Part shown: in pieces, positions 20,398 to 29,703 of the stretch | How the letters are laid out: each line of letters starts with the position of its first letter | Numbering within the stretch: position 1 is the first letter of the stretch | Program-made: the position numbers and the translations under genes | Notes under the pieces: generated by a model | Databases searched by the model: none | Seen by the model: the letters and a program-made list of their open reading frames with translations, nothing else | Told to the model about the DNA's origin: nothing | NCBI RefSeq assembly: GCF_947489355.1 | Contig: NZ_CANLDD010000023.1 | Coordinates: 1-62,637, forward strand | Length of the DNA stretch: 62,637 nucleotides | Direction of reading: 5' to 3' | Source of the DNA: an uncultured Microbulbifer sp. | GTDB taxonomy: Bacteria > Pseudomonadota > Gammaproteobacteria > Pseudomonadales > Cellvibrionaceae

Positions 20398-20495
20398 TCC
20401 TCCTAGAAATGATTCTTGCAGCCACTATGGGCCGGGGGCCCAGCGCGCTCAATTACCCTCAGTAAGTAATCCCTTTGCCCCGCGCGCGTATTGAC

Positions 20496-20511
20496 TACCT
20501 CTTTGGGGGTA
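20496..20511. promoter_or_regulatory. Candidate NarL 7-2-7 site between narK and narL
   Basis: TACCTCT-TT-GGGGGTA matches 13 of 14 positions of TACYYMT-N2-AKRRGTA. It lies about 100 bp before narK and 75-90 bp before narL, a position suited to regulate either gene. A further half-site-like TACCCTC occurs at 20455. Confidence 0.6.
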
Positions 20512-20586
20512 GCCGCAGCCGTTGGGCGCTATGGTAAAGTCACTGTTCAGATTTAATACAAATCGGACCAGAAAGCAGGATTCTCC

Positions 20587-21252
20587 ATGACCCAATCCGC
20601 CACCGTAATGATGGTCGATGACCATCCCCTGTTCCGCAAGGGTCTCAAGCAACTGTTCGCCATGGAGCCCGGCCTGGAGCTGGTGGCCGAGGCCAGCAGC
20701 GGGGAGGAAGCGCTGGAACTGGCCAAGCGATACGAGCCGGACCTTATTTTGCTGGACCTGAATATGCGCGGTATGGACGGGCTGGACACCCTGCGCGCAA
20801 TGCGTGCCGCCGATGTGACTTCGCGCATTGTCATACTCACGGTGTCCGACAATAATGCCGACGTTGTATCCTGCATTCGCGCCGGAGCCGACGGCTACCT
20901 GCTCAAGGATATGGAGCCTGAGGACATTCTCGACCAGGTGATCCAGGCCACCCACGGCAAGCTCGCCATCAGCCAGCGTCTCACCGAGATTCTCGCGTCG
21001 GCTCTGCGCAAGCCGGACAATTCCGGCGCGGACACCCTCTCCAGTCTTACCAGCCGTGAATACCAGATACTGCAACTGATCGCCGACGGCCTCAGCAATA
21101 AACTGATTGCCCGCGAGCTGGATATCAGTGATGCCACCGTCAAGGTACACGTGAAACATTTATTGAAGAAGTTGGGCATGCGCTCCCGCGTAGAAGCCGC
21201 CGTATGGATGGTCAACCAGAAGCGCCCGGAGTCCCAGGACCGGGCCCATTGA
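20587..21252 (+). CDS. narL: NarL-type nitrate/nitrite response regulator
   Basis: 221 aa. Receiver domain 1-125 with acidic pair Asp11/Asp12, phospho-acceptor Asp57 in LLDLNMRGMDG and the conserved Lys in GYLLKDMEPEDIL. LuxR-type helix-turn-helix in about 150-210 (TSREYQILQLIADGLSNKLIARELDISDATVKVHVKHLL, split here by the recognition helix). The match to NarL/NarP is close along the whole length. No NarX or NarQ sensor is in the window, so its kinase must be elsewhere. It is divergent from narK and 48 bp before moeA, which may be cotranscribed. Confidence 0.9.
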   Translation: MTQSATVMMVDDHPLFRKGLKQLFAMEPGLELVAEASSGEEALELAKRYEPDLILLDLNMRGMDGLDTLRAMRAADVTSRIVILTVSDNNADVVSCIRAGADGYLLKDMEPEDILDQVIQATHGKLAISQRLTEILASALRKPDNSGADTLSSLTSREYQILQLIADGLSNKLIARELDISDATVKVHVKHLLKKLGMRSRVEAAVWMVNQKRPESQDRAH

Positions 21253-21299
21253 CGCACTCCACGCCCAGCGGCAAAGGAATACAGTGAGAGAGAATTCCC

Positions 21300-22541
21300 A
21301 TGCCCACCGTTGATTGCTGTAGCCAGCCGGGCCTGATGCCCCTCCAAAGCGCCCGCAAAAAACTGCTGCAGGCACTGAGCCCCATCAAGGATACCGAGAC
21401 ACTGCCGCTGGTGCGTGCGGGTGGCCGGATACTGGCTGAGGGTGTCTGTTCCGGGGTGAATCTGCCGCCCTGTGACAACTCTGCCATGGATGGTTACGCC
21501 CTGCGCTTCGAAGACCTGGCCAGCGGCCTGCCGCTGGAACTGATCGGCAAGTCCTTCGCCGGAGCGCCTTTCGATGGTGTGGTGAATCCGGGTACCTGTG
21601 TGCGTATTATGACCGGCGCCGCCCTGCCCGCCGGGGCCGATACCGTTGTGATGCAGGAAGCTGTCGATGCCCAGGGTGAATCCATTCGTATTATCGACGA
21701 AGTCCGCCCCGGTGATCATATTCGCCGCTGCGGCGAGGATGTGGCTGAGGGCGCTGCCCTGCTGGAGCGCGGCGAGTGTATCAGCATTGCCCATATCGCC
21801 CTGCTGGCCGCTGCCGGTGTGGACAGGGTGACGGTGTTGCGCAAACCGGTTATCGCACTCTTCTCCACGGGCGATGAGTTGTGTCAGCCGGGAGAGGCGC
21901 TGGGTAAGGGGGATATATACGACAGCAATCGTATCGCCCTGCTGGCGGCTCTGGCGCAGATGAACCTGGAGGTACTGGATCTTGGGGTGCTGCCGGATAA
22001 CAAACAGGCCATCAGCGAAGCTCTGCAGCGCGCCGCGCGGGATGCCGATGCCATTATCACCTCCGGCGGTGTCTCTGTCGGCGAGGCGGACTATACCCGC
22101 GAAGTGCTGGAAGCGCTGGGTGAGATCGGCTTTTGGAAAGTGGCGATAAAGCCCGGCAAACCCTTCGCCTTTGGTGACCTGCAGGGCACCCCCTTCTTCG
22201 GCCTGCCCGGCAATCCGGTCTCCGCACTGGTCACTTTCTACCAGCTTACCGTGCCCGCTCTCACCGTGTTGAAAGGGGGCAGATGGCATGGTCCGCAGAC
22301 GCTGTGCGCCCGGCTGCTAAACCCCCTGAAAAAGAAACCCGGCCGCACCGATTTCCAGCGCGGTATCTATCGCACCGATGACCGCGGTGAGCTGGTGGTG
22401 GAGCCGGTGGGTAGCCAGGGCAGCCATATTCTTACCGGTCTTGCCGCTGCCAATTGCTTTATTGTGCTGGCGCAAGAGAGTGGGGGTGTCGAAGCCGGAG
22501 ATCGGGTGGTGGTTGAGCCTTTGGGAGTGCCGTTGGGGTAG
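21300..22541 (+). CDS. moeA: Molybdopterin molybdenumtransferase
   Basis: 413 aa. MoeA inserts molybdate into adenylylated molybdopterin. Motifs in order: LPPCDNSAMDGYALR (about 55-70), RIMTGAALPAGADTVVMQE, VALFSTGDELCQPG-type segment, ITSGGVSVGEADYT (MPT-binding) and FGLPGNPVSALVTFYQL, then the beta-barrel C-terminal domain. It starts 47 bp after narL. It completes the cofactor pathway begun by moaA at 11457, although it is separated from that operon by the unknown gene, narK and narL. Confidence 0.94.
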   Translation: MPTVDCCSQPGLMPLQSARKKLLQALSPIKDTETLPLVRAGGRILAEGVCSGVNLPPCDNSAMDGYALRFEDLASGLPLELIGKSFAGAPFDGVVNPGTCVRIMTGAALPAGADTVVMQEAVDAQGESIRIIDEVRPGDHIRRCGEDVAEGAALLERGECISIAHIALLAAAGVDRVTVLRKPVIALFSTGDELCQPGEALGKGDIYDSNRIALLAALAQMNLEVLDLGVLPDNKQAISEALQRAARDADAIITSGGVSVGEADYTREVLEALGEIGFWKVAIKPGKPFAFGDLQGTPFFGLPGNPVSALVTFYQLTVPALTVLKGGRWHGPQTLCARLLNPLKKKPGRTDFQRGIYRTDDRGELVVEPVGSQGSHILTGLAAANCFIVLAQESGGVEAGDRVVVEPLGVPLG

Positions 22542-22635
22542 GGGTGGCCACTATACTTTTCCAATTTCGTATAAAAGACAGACACAGCAAGGGGTCGCTG
22601 GACACAGGGTTGGTCCTATTAAGGGAGGTTAAGGC

Positions 22636-23139
22636 ATGCCCCGAGCAGCGGTAACACTCGAAGAATACAATGTATCCTGGGTCTCAGGGTTCGAGCGAGA
22701 AAAGCAGCGCTTAATGGCTATAGCCGGGGCGTGGAATTACGGTGGTATCGAGCATGTGGGCAGCACGGCTGTTCCGGGGATGGTTGCCAAACCTGTGATT
22801 GATATTATGTTTGGTGTCGGGTCACTGGGGGGCTCAGCACCCGCTATCGATGTACTTGTGGAGTCCGGCTATCAATACTGGCCCTACAAAGCGGAGGTCA
22901 TGCACTGGTTTTGCAAGCCTTCTGATACCTTCCGCACCCATCATCTCCATTTAATCCCCTTTGAGAGCCCGCTGTGGCAGGAACGCATTCGGTTTCGTGA
23001 TTTGTTGCGCTCCAACCGGGACGTGGCAATCCAATATGCACAGCTAAAACGTAAACTGGCAGCCACTTACAAAGAAGACCGTGAAGCCTACACCGAGAAA
23101 AAATGGCCGTTTATCCAACAGGCATTGCAGAATGCCTAG
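22636..23139 (+). CDS. GrpB-family nucleotidyltransferase-like protein
   Basis: 167 aa. The GrpB/UPF0157 pattern is clear: EEYNVSWVSGFEREKQRL, GIEHVGSTAVPGMVAKPVIDIMFGV (the GSTxVxGMxxKPxxD nucleotidyltransferase signature) and THHLHLIPFESPLWQERIRFRDLLR. The family is widespread but biochemically poorly defined; it is sometimes found fused to dephospho-CoA kinase. It stands alone between moeA and a convergent ketosynthase gene, so context adds little. AAGGGAGGTTAAGGC lies just before the ATG, a good ribosome binding site. Confidence 0.85.
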   Translation: MPRAAVTLEEYNVSWVSGFEREKQRLMAIAGAWNYGGIEHVGSTAVPGMVAKPVIDIMFGVGSLGGSAPAIDVLVESGYQYWPYKAEVMHWFCKPSDTFRTHHLHLIPFESPLWQERIRFRDLLRSNRDVAIQYAQLKRKLAATYKEDREAYTEKKWPFIQQALQNA

Positions 23140-23277
23140 TGCCAACAAACGGAACAGGCACCGCTTTTTTTTGCTAAAGCCGCTCTGTGACGACGTTGGA
23201 GCGCAGAAAGAACGGGATTGGCTTTTCTGGAATTTTTGGCTGCAGCGCCATTCGTAAATTCCGTACGCGACCGTCAA

Positions 23278-24423
23278 TTAGACCGCGACCTTTTCCACCA
23301 CCAGGCTACCAATCGAGTAGCCGGCACCAAATGAGCAGATAATGCCGCGCTCGCCCGGTGTCAGATCATCGCTGTAGAGGTTGAAGGCAATCACTGAGCC
23401 GGCGCTTGCGGTATTGGCGTAGCGGTCCAGCACAACCGGTGCGCGCTCAGTACAGGTTTGATCACCCATCAACTTTCTGGCGATCAGGTTGTTCATATTG
23501 AGGTTGGCCTGGTGCAGCCAGTAGCGGCTTACTTGCTGCGGGCCGGTGCCGGTTTCCCGCAGGTGCTCCTCAATATGGGCCGCCGCCATGGGGCAGACTT
23601 CCTTGAATACCTTGCGGCCGTTCTGGCGAAACAGTTTGCCGGGCCCAAAGGGATCGACATCGGCGGCGCGCGCCGTATAACCGAAATTTGAGCGGATATT
23701 GTTGGAGTAAAGGGTTTTCGCCTTGGTGCCCAGTACTTCCCAGGCGGTGTCCACAGCGCAGGTCTCGCGGCGCTCCACCACACTGGCAACCGCCACGTCA
23801 CCAAAAATAAAGTGGCTGTCGCGGTCGGTGAAATCCACCTGTGGCGAGGCCAGCTCGGCGTTGATCACCAGTGCGGTGCGCGCGGCGCCGGAACTGATCG
23901 CATCCACGGCGCGCTGCAGGGAAAAGGTGGCGGAGGAGCAGGCCACTTCCATATCGAAAGCAAAACCGTCGATGCCGAGCGCACCCTGGATTTCGATGGC
24001 AATGGCCGGGTAGGCGCGCTGCAGATAGGAAGCGCCGACGATCACCATATCTACATCACTGGCGTGCTTGTCGGCTTTTGCCAGCGCCAGCCTGGCCGCA
24101 TTGACACCCATCTCGGCCTGTACACAGAGCTCGTCGTCCTTGCGCTCGGGAATTAAGGGACGCATGCGCTCCGGGTCGAGGATACCCTCGCGGGTAACCA
24201 CGTAGCGGCTCTTGATACCGGAGGCGTTCTCAATAAATGCCGCCGAGGACTGGGGTTTTGGCGGCCGTGCTCCGGTGTCGATCTCCTGCGCATATTTGCG
24301 ATTGTAGTGTCGGGCGTAGGTGTTATAGGCCTCCACCAGCTCTTCGTTGCTGATTGCTTCCGGTGGCGTCCACAGGCCTGTGCCGCTGATGACTATGCCC
24401 TGTGGCAATTGGTATGCACACAT
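23278..24423 (-). CDS. Beta-ketoacyl-ACP synthase III-like protein (FabH superfamily)
   Basis: 381 aa from the ATG at 24423 (GGGGAT upstream); a TTG at 24462 would add 13 residues. The thiolase-fold Cys-His-Asn triad is intact: Cys in MEVACSSATFSLQ, His in WLHQANLNMNNLIA and Asn in DRYANTASAGSVIAFN. Family C-terminus GICSFGAGYSIGSLVVEK-like is present. At about 380 residues it is longer than housekeeping FabH (about 320) and belongs to the long FabH-like group found in marine gammaproteobacteria. It probably condenses an acyl-CoA with malonyl-ACP; whether it starts fatty acid synthesis or makes another product cannot be told. Monocistronic. Confidence 0.87.
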   Translation of the reverse strand: MCAYQLPQGIVISGTGLWTPPEAISNEELVEAYNTYARHYNRKYAQEIDTGARPPKPQSSAAFIENASGIKSRYVVTREGILDPERMRPLIPERKDDELCVQAEMGVNAARLALAKADKHASDVDMVIVGASYLQRAYPAIAIEIQGALGIDGFAFDMEVACSSATFSLQRAVDAISSGAARTALVINAELASPQVDFTDRDSHFIFGDVAVASVVERRETCAVDTAWEVLGTKAKTLYSNNIRSNFGYTARAADVDPFGPGKLFRQNGRKVFKEVCPMAAAHIEEHLRETGTGPQQVSRYWLHQANLNMNNLIARKLMGDQTCTERAPVVLDRYANTASAGSVIAFNLYSDDLTPGERGIICSFGAGYSIGSLVVEKVAV

Positions 24424-24582
24424 CGCTGAATCCCCGGCCCACACCAGATGGCATGCGGGCAATTACTCACTGAATAGAACCTTAGCAGTGTCGTCTCGAC
24501 TGGCCCCGAGGCACCAGTGCGACAAGATGGAGTATTTTTGCGCCAATAGTGGATTGGGTCAATCTGTGGTCGCGCCGAAGAG

Positions 24583-25272
24583 TCAGGGTGTTCTGGCCAA
24601 AACGAAGGCGCTGACCTCCCCAGCCCCGGCATGCAACAGTTTTTGTGCCGCTGCTTCCAGGGTGGCACCGGTGGTCAGTACATCATCTACCAACCCCACA
24701 TGGCGCCCCCCGACATTTTCGCGCAGGGCGAAACTCTGCAGCAAATTGCGCAGGCGCTGGGGGCGCCGCAACTGCGATTGGGTCTGGGTGGCGGCAACTT
24801 TGCGCAGCAGGCGCGGGCGTACCGGTAATTGCCATTGTCGTCCCAGTTCTGCTGCAATCAGCTGTGCCTGGTTGTATCCCCGCTGCCAGTAGCGACGCCA
24901 GTGCAGAGGGATAGGGGCGAGCAGGTCGGGGCGCTCAGCCGCGGGCTCCATCACCTGCGCCGCCAGTTGCGCGAGGCTGTGGCCGGCGGCCAGATCGCCA
25001 CGGTATTTAAAGCGTTGAATCATTTGGTTCACAGGGAAAGCATACTGCCAGGCCGCACGCACCCTTGAGAGAGGGGGCGGCTGGCGGAGGCAGTCGGGGC
25101 AGTGCTGTGCGGCGGGGGGCAGGGGTTGGGCACAGGTCTCGCAGGCGTTGCCCAACTGGGGCAGTTCAACTGCACAGGGTGTGCAGAGGCCGCTGTAACC
25201 TGCGCGGTCTCCACACAACAGGCACTGCGCCAGGTTGTGCGGGAGCAGGGAGGATAAAAAGTGGTAAACCAT
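24583..25272 (-). CDS. comF: ComF-family phosphoribosyltransferase-like protein
   Basis: 229 aa. The N-terminal part holds a four-cysteine zinc-finger-like stretch (CLLCGDRAGYSGLCTPC and CETCAQPLPPAAQHCPDC). The C-terminal phosphoribosyltransferase domain carries the PRPP-binding motif VGLVDDVLTTGATLEAAA. The LAPIPLHWRRYWQRGYNQAQLIA segment is the ComF hallmark. ComF helps the uptake of transforming DNA in competent bacteria, including its single-stranded import; no other competence genes are near. It is divergent from bioB, as in many gammaproteobacteria, and its start codon lies within the BirA-type operator. Confidence 0.9.
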   Translation of the reverse strand: MVYHFLSSLLPHNLAQCLLCGDRAGYSGLCTPCAVELPQLGNACETCAQPLPPAAQHCPDCLRQPPPLSRVRAAWQYAFPVNQMIQRFKYRGDLAAGHSLAQLAAQVMEPAAERPDLLAPIPLHWRRYWQRGYNQAQLIAAELGRQWQLPVRPRLLRKVAATQTQSQLRRPQRLRNLLQSFALRENVGGRHVGLVDDVLTTGATLEAAAQKLLHAGAGEVSAFVLARTP

Positions 25273-25294
25273 AATCAGGTAATTGAGTTGACAG
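25262..25294 (+). promoter_or_regulatory. BirA-type biotin operator over the bioB promoter
   Basis: TGGTAAACC-N15-AGTTGACAG resembles the BirA operator TTGTAAACC-N15-GGTTTACAA (8 of 9 in the left arm, 6 of 9 in the right, spacing exactly 15). It overlaps the bioB -35 box and the comF start codon. Confidence 0.7.
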
Positions 25295-25315
25295 CGGTTG
25301 GGCCGCGGCTAAACT
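25288..25315 (+). promoter_or_regulatory. bioB sigma-70 promoter
   Basis: Perfect -35 TTGACA (25288-25293), 16-bp spacer, -10 TAAACT (25310-25315). Binding of BirA at 25262-25294 would cover the -35 box, giving biotin-dependent repression of bioB-bioF-bioHC. Confidence 0.6.
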
Positions 25316-25422
25316 GGCCAGCTTGTCCGGTCGCGCGTGCCATTGCCAATTAGAGCCCGCCGATTGGCCCCGTGCGAATCTCACCAACACACACAATGCC
25401 AGCAACAGAGAGAGTAAGCCCT

Positions 25423-26490
25423 GTGACCGCCGCTCAGCAAATGCCCGCCGCCGAGATTCGCCACGATTGGACCCGTCAGCAGGTTCTGGATCTCTTCGCC
25501 ATGCCGTTTAGCGATCTGATGTTCACCGCTCAGCAGGTGCATAGGATGCACTTTGATGCGAACCGGGTGCAGGTGAGTACCCTCTGCTCCATCAAAACCG
25601 GCGCCTGCCCGGAAGACTGCGCCTACTGCCCGCAGAGTGCCCGCTACGATACCGGCCTTGCGCGGGAAACGCTGATGAAGGTGGAGAAGGTGCTGGAGGA
25701 GGCCCGCGCGGCCAAAGCCGGTGGTGCCACCCGCTTCTGCATGGGCGCTGCCTGGCGCTCGCCCAAGAAAAAAGACATGCCCTATGTCACCCAGATGGTG
25801 CGCGACGTAAAGGCGCTGGGTATGGAAACCTGTATGACCCTGGGTATGCTCAATGATGAACAGGCCCAGAAGCTGGCCGAGGCAGGATTGGATTACTACA
25901 ACCACAACCTCGATACCTCGCCCGAATATTATGGCGAGATTATCACCACCCGCACTTACCAGGATCGCCTGGAGACTCTGGGTCGGGTGCGCGCAGCCGG
26001 TATGAAAGTCTGTGCCGGTGGTATTGTCGGCATGGGCGAGGGCGACAAGGACCGCGCCGGCCTGCTGATGCAGCTGGCTAACCTGCCCGAACACCCGGAG
26101 TCGGTGCCGATCAATATGCTGGTACGGGTTGCCGGCACCCCCCTGGAAAAACAGAAAGACCTGGACCCCTTCGAGTTTATCCGCTGTATCGCCGTGGCCC
26201 GAATGATGATGCCAAAGTCCCATGTGCGCCTGTCTGCCGGGCGCGAGCAGATGAGCGACGAGATGCAGTCGCTGGCCTTCCTGGCCGGAGCCAACTCCAT
26301 TTTCTATGGGGAAAAACTGCTGACCACCGCCAATCCCGAAGCCAATAAGGATATGCAGCTGTTCAGCCGCTTGGGGATCCAGCCGGAGAAGTACCAGCAG
26401 TACAGTGATGAGTCTGAAGTGGAAGCGGAGCTGAACGCCCGGATCAGCGAGCAGAAGGATGATGCGTTTTTCTACGACGCGGCCAAATGA
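25423..26490 (+). CDS. bioB: Biotin synthase
   Basis: 355 aa from the GTG at 25423, chosen for the AGAGAGAG upstream; an ATG at 25441 and upstream ATG at 25396 are alternatives. BioB is a radical-SAM enzyme that inserts sulfur into dethiobiotin. The cluster motif [11 protein letters not shown] follows TLCSIKTGA; further family motifs are [27 protein letters not shown] and GGIVGMGE. The second [2Fe-2S] cluster ligands (Cys in CMTLGML and RVRLSAGRE region with the unusual Arg) are kept. It begins the bioB-bioF-bioHC operon; its stop overlaps bioF by four bases. Confidence 0.95.
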   Translation: MTAAQQMPAAEIRHDWTRQQVLDLFAMPFSDLMFTAQQVHRMHFDANRVQVSTLCSIKTGACPEDCAYCPQSARYDTGLARETLMKVEKVLEEARAAKAGGATRFCMGAAWRSPKKKDMPYVTQMVRDVKALGMETCMTLGMLNDEQAQKLAEAGLDYYNHNLDTSPEYYGEIITTRTYQDRLETLGRVRAAGMKVCAGGIVGMGEGDKDRAGLLMQLANLPEHPESVPINMLVRVAGTPLEKQKDLDPFEFIRCIAVARMMMPKSHVRLSAGREQMSDEMQSLAFLAGANSIFYGEKLLTTANPEANKDMQLFSRLGIQPEKYQQYSDESEVEAELNARISEQKDDAFFYDAAK

Positions 26491-27680
26491 CCCTGGACCA
26501 GATTCTGCGCCAGCGTCTCGATGAGCGGCGCCGGCGTAACCTATACCGGGAAGTCAAAACCCTGGATTCGGTGCCGGGTCCCCTGGCCAGGGTGGATGGT
26601 CGCGAACTGCTCGCCTTCAGCAGTAACGATTACCTGGGGCTGGCAACCCGCCCCGAAGTCATCAGTGCCCAGCAGGCCGGTGCCGAACTGGGCGCCGGCG
26701 CCACTGCCTCCCACCTGGTCAACGGGCACTTGCAGATCCACCAACAATTGCAGCACAGCCTTGCCGAAGTCACCGGGCGCGAGGCTGCGCTGGTGTTTTC
26801 CAGTGGCTATATGGCCAACATGGGCACACTCTGCGCGCTGTTGGGTCGCGCCGATACTATGATTTCCGACAAGCTCAACCATGCCTCTTTGATCGATGGT
26901 GCGCGCCTGTGCGGTGCCAACAGCCTGCGTTTTCCACACAACGACCTGGAGGGACTGCATCGCCAGTTACAGCGCGCTGCCGGGCGCGGCGGCAATATCC
27001 TGGTGGCGGTGGATGGTGTCTACAGTATGGATGGCGACCTCGCGCCGCTGGCGGAGATTGCCGGCCTGTGCCGGGAATATGGTGCCTGGCTGATGGTGGA
27101 TGAAGCACACGGATTTGGGGTGATGGGCAGCGGACAATTGCCACTGGCTGGCAGCTGCGCCGCGGCGGGCCTCGGCCAGTCTCAAGCGCCGGTTGTGATG
27201 GGCACCCTGGGCAAGGCCGCCGGCAATGCCGGGGCCTTTGTGGCCGGTTCCCGCGCGCTGATTGATTACCTGGTGCAGTTTGCCCGCCCCTATATTTATA
27301 CCACCGGCATGGCGCCGGCGGTGGCCGCCGGTTGTGTCGCGGCCATTGATCTGATGCGCAGCGAGCCCCAACTGGCCCGGCGACTGGAGGGGAATATCGA
27401 GTATTTCCGCCGGCGTGCCGCACAGCAGAGTTTACCCCTGACAGATGCTCCCGGTGCCATACAGCCGCTGCTGATCGGCTGTGCAGAAACCGTGATGACG
27501 GTGTCGGCGGCGTTGGAGCGGCGCGGCTTTATGGTGGGTGCCATACGCCCACCCACGGTGCCCGCAGGCACCGCGCGCCTGCGCATTACCCTGAGTGCCG
27601 CACACAGCCACAGCCAGATCGATGCGCTACTCGATGCCCTGGCCACAGTGCTGCGGGAAAATCACGCGGTGCGTCTGTGA
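26487..27680 (+). CDS. bioF: 8-amino-7-oxononanoate synthase
   Basis: 397 aa PLP enzyme of the alpha-oxoamine synthase family that joins pimeloyl-ACP (or CoA) and alanine. Motifs: [41 protein letters not shown] (PLP-contacting Asp/His) and [17 protein letters not shown] with the Schiff-base Lys. Starts within the end of bioB (ATGA) and its stop overlaps the start of the bioHC fusion by four bases, so translation of all three is likely coupled. Length is normal for the family. Confidence 0.95.
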   Translation: MTLDQILRQRLDERRRRNLYREVKTLDSVPGPLARVDGRELLAFSSNDYLGLATRPEVISAQQAGAELGAGATASHLVNGHLQIHQQLQHSLAEVTGREAALVFSSGYMANMGTLCALLGRADTMISDKLNHASLIDGARLCGANSLRFPHNDLEGLHRQLQRAAGRGGNILVAVDGVYSMDGDLAPLAEIAGLCREYGAWLMVDEAHGFGVMGSGQLPLAGSCAAAGLGQSQAPVVMGTLGKAAGNAGAFVAGSRALIDYLVQFARPYIYTTGMAPAVAAGCVAAIDLMRSEPQLARRLEGNIEYFRRRAAQQSLPLTDAPGAIQPLLIGCAETVMTVSAALERRGFMVGAIRPPTVPAGTARLRITLSAAHSHSQIDALLDALATVLRENHAVRL

Positions 27681-29224
27681 GCCGGATTGAAAACCTGGTG
27701 TTTCTGCACGGCTGGGATGGGGATCCGCATCCGTGGCAGCCGCTGCTTGCGGCGGTGCGCGAACAGCTGGCGCTGTCCCTGCACTGTATCGGGTTGCCGG
27801 GTTTTGGCGAACGCAGTGCCGAGCCCTGGCCGCAGCAACCAGCCCTGTTGCAACAGCTCTACCAGTCACTGCCACGCAACTGTGTGTTGGTGGGGCATTC
27901 CCTCGGCGGTATGCTGGCCCTGCAGTTGGCAGCCAGACCGGGACAAAGAAAAATCCGTGGGGTAATCACTATTTCTGCCAATGCCTGTTTCGTGGAACGG
28001 GATAACTGGCCGGGTATGCCTCGGTGCACCTTTGAGAATTTTCGCGCCGCCTTTGAGCGAGACCCCCACGGCACCTGGGAGCGGTTTTGTGCCCTGCAGT
28101 CCCAGGGTGACAGCGCCATGCGCGCCCTGCTCAAACACCTGAAGGGGCGCAGGCCCAATATCAACCGGGAGGCCTGGTTACAGTCCCTGGATTGCCTGGC
28201 CGGGCTGGATAATCGCGACCTGCTGCAGAAGCTGGCAACCCCCGCCTTGTACCTGTTTGGCGGGAATGATGCCCTGGTGCCCCAGGCGGCTGTGGAGGAA
28301 ATCCGTGCCAGTGGTGCCCCGGTAGCGGTGATGGCGGGTTGTGGTCACAAGCCGCACCTGTCACAGCCGCGTCAGGTAGCGGGGCGGTTGCGGCATTTTG
28401 TGCAGGGCCTGTTCCCAACTGGTGCCCCGGGAGCGGCGCCCTTCGACAAGTCCGCGGTGGCGCGCTCTTTTGGCCGCGCCGCTGCCAGCTATGACGATTG
28501 CGCCCACCTGCAGCGGGCGGTGTGCGGCCGGCTTGGGAACATGGCGGAGCGTCGCTGGGTGCCGCGCACCATTGTCGATTTGGGCAGTGGGACCGGTTTT
28601 GGCAGCGCACTGTTGCGCCGGCACTTTCCGCAAGCCCGTATTGTCGCGTTGGATCTGGCCGAGGCTATGCTGCGCTTTGCGCGCAGGGAGCAGCCGCATG
28701 CGGATGGTTATATCGCCGCGGATGCGGAGCAGCTGCCCCTCGCGGACGGCAGTGTGGATCTGGTGTTTTCCAGTTTGGCGCTGCAATGGTGTTACCGGTT
28801 GCCGCAGCTGTTTGCAGAATTCGACAGGGTCCTGGCGCCCCGCGGCCATTGCCTCGTGGCCACGCTGGGGCCCGGCACCCTGGCGGAACTGAGCAGCAGC
28901 TGGGCCCAGGTGGACACCGGTGTACACGTCAACCGCTTTCTGCCCCTGGCCGATTGGCGCGATGCCGCGGGGCAATCCGGTTTGAAGGGAGAGGTGCAGC
29001 GGGAACAGCGCCTGTTGTACTTCGACAGCCTGCGTCAGTTGATGCAGGAATTGAAAGGGGTGGGGGCGCACAATATCAACCGTGCCGCCAGGCGGGGAAT
29101 GACCGGGCGCGCCAGACTGCAGCGCCTGGAGGCGGCCTATGAGGGCCTCAGGCAGCCCCGGGGGCTGCCGGTGAGTTACGAGGTTATTTACCTGAAGCTT
29201 GCCCGCGGGGGCGATCAGGGGTAG
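27677..29224 (+). CDS. BioH-BioC fusion: pimeloyl-ACP methyl ester esterase + malonyl-ACP O-methyltransferase
   Basis: 515 aa, two enzymes in one chain. Residues 1-245 are an alpha/beta hydrolase of BioH type: VFLHGWDGDPHPWQPLL at the start, nucleophile Ser75 in VGHSLGGM, Asp198 in LFGGNDALVP and His224 in GCGHKPHLSQP. Residues 255-515 are a BioC-type SAM methyltransferase: KSAVARSFGRAAASYDD, SAM motif VDLGSGTGFGSALL (300-313) and VFSSLALQWC. BioC caps the malonyl group so fatty acid synthesis can extend it; BioH removes the methyl ester at the pimeloyl stage. Joining the first and last enzyme of pimelate synthesis is known in a few gammaproteobacteria. No frameshift at the junction; the linker is Gly/Ala/Pro-rich (FPTGAPGAAPFDK). 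Confidence 0.92.
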   Translation: MSRIENLVFLHGWDGDPHPWQPLLAAVREQLALSLHCIGLPGFGERSAEPWPQQPALLQQLYQSLPRNCVLVGHSLGGMLALQLAARPGQRKIRGVITISANACFVERDNWPGMPRCTFENFRAAFERDPHGTWERFCALQSQGDSAMRALLKHLKGRRPNINREAWLQSLDCLAGLDNRDLLQKLATPALYLFGGNDALVPQAAVEEIRASGAPVAVMAGCGHKPHLSQPRQVAGRLRHFVQGLFPTGAPGAAPFDKSAVARSFGRAAASYDDCAHLQRAVCGRLGNMAERRWVPRTIVDLGSGTGFGSALLRRHFPQARIVALDLAEAMLRFARREQPHADGYIAADAEQLPLADGSVDLVFSSLALQWCYRLPQLFAEFDRVLAPRGHCLVATLGPGTLAELSSSWAQVDTGVHVNRFLPLADWRDAAGQSGLKGEVQREQRLLYFDSLRQLMQELKGVGAHNINRAARRGMTGRARLQRLEAAYEGLRQPRGLPVSYEVIYLKLARGGDQG

Positions 29225-29703
29225 ATATCAATGGGGATGGGTGTCTTTACCAGGGCCCAGATCTCATCCATCTCCCGGTTGGAGGCCACCGCGATACAGC
29301 CATCGGTCCAGTTGTTGCGGCGCAGGTGCTTTTCCATATAGGACCACTCGGGTTTGATGCCGTGGATCATGATATCGCCGCCGGGGCTGACTCCCAGCCT
29401 GGCCGCGCGCGCGCGGTCCTGTTTGTTCGGGTAAGACACGTGGATGGAGCGGTAAAAGCGGCTGTTGGGGTTCTTCCAGTCCAGGGTGTAGCGGCCCTCG
29501 GGGGTACGCTCATCCCCCTGGCGGACCTTGTGTCCCCTGGGGCTATCGCCGAAGGAGACGGTGTAACTTTTCACCACCCGGCCGTTGCGAATCAGCTGCA
29601 TCAGCTTCTTGGATTTGTACACCGCAACATGGTCGACAGGGGTCACTTTCGCTGAGGCGAGCAGGGGCACCACCAGCATCAGGGCAATCGTCAGGTATCG
29701 CAT
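29215..29703 (-). CDS. L,D-transpeptidase (YkuD domain), periplasmic
   Basis: 162 aa with a signal peptide (MRYLTIALMLVVPLLASAK). The YkuD catalytic region is intact: IMIHGIKPEW and the nucleophile Cys in NWTDGCIAVASNREMDEIW, with the substrate-side KVRQGDERTPEGRYTLDWKN before it. Such enzymes cross-link peptidoglycan or attach proteins to it; this short form without a peptidoglycan-binding domain is close to the YafK/ErfK-like group. Its 3' end overlaps the end of the bioHC fusion by 10 bp, tail to tail. Divergent from bioD over 235 bp. Confidence 0.87.
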   Translation of the reverse strand: MRYLTIALMLVVPLLASAKVTPVDHVAVYKSKKLMQLIRNGRVVKSYTVSFGDSPRGHKVRQGDERTPEGRYTLDWKNPNSRFYRSIHVSYPNKQDRARAARLGVSPGGDIMIHGIKPEWSYMEKHLRRNNWTDGCIAVASNREMDEIWALVKTPIPIDIYP

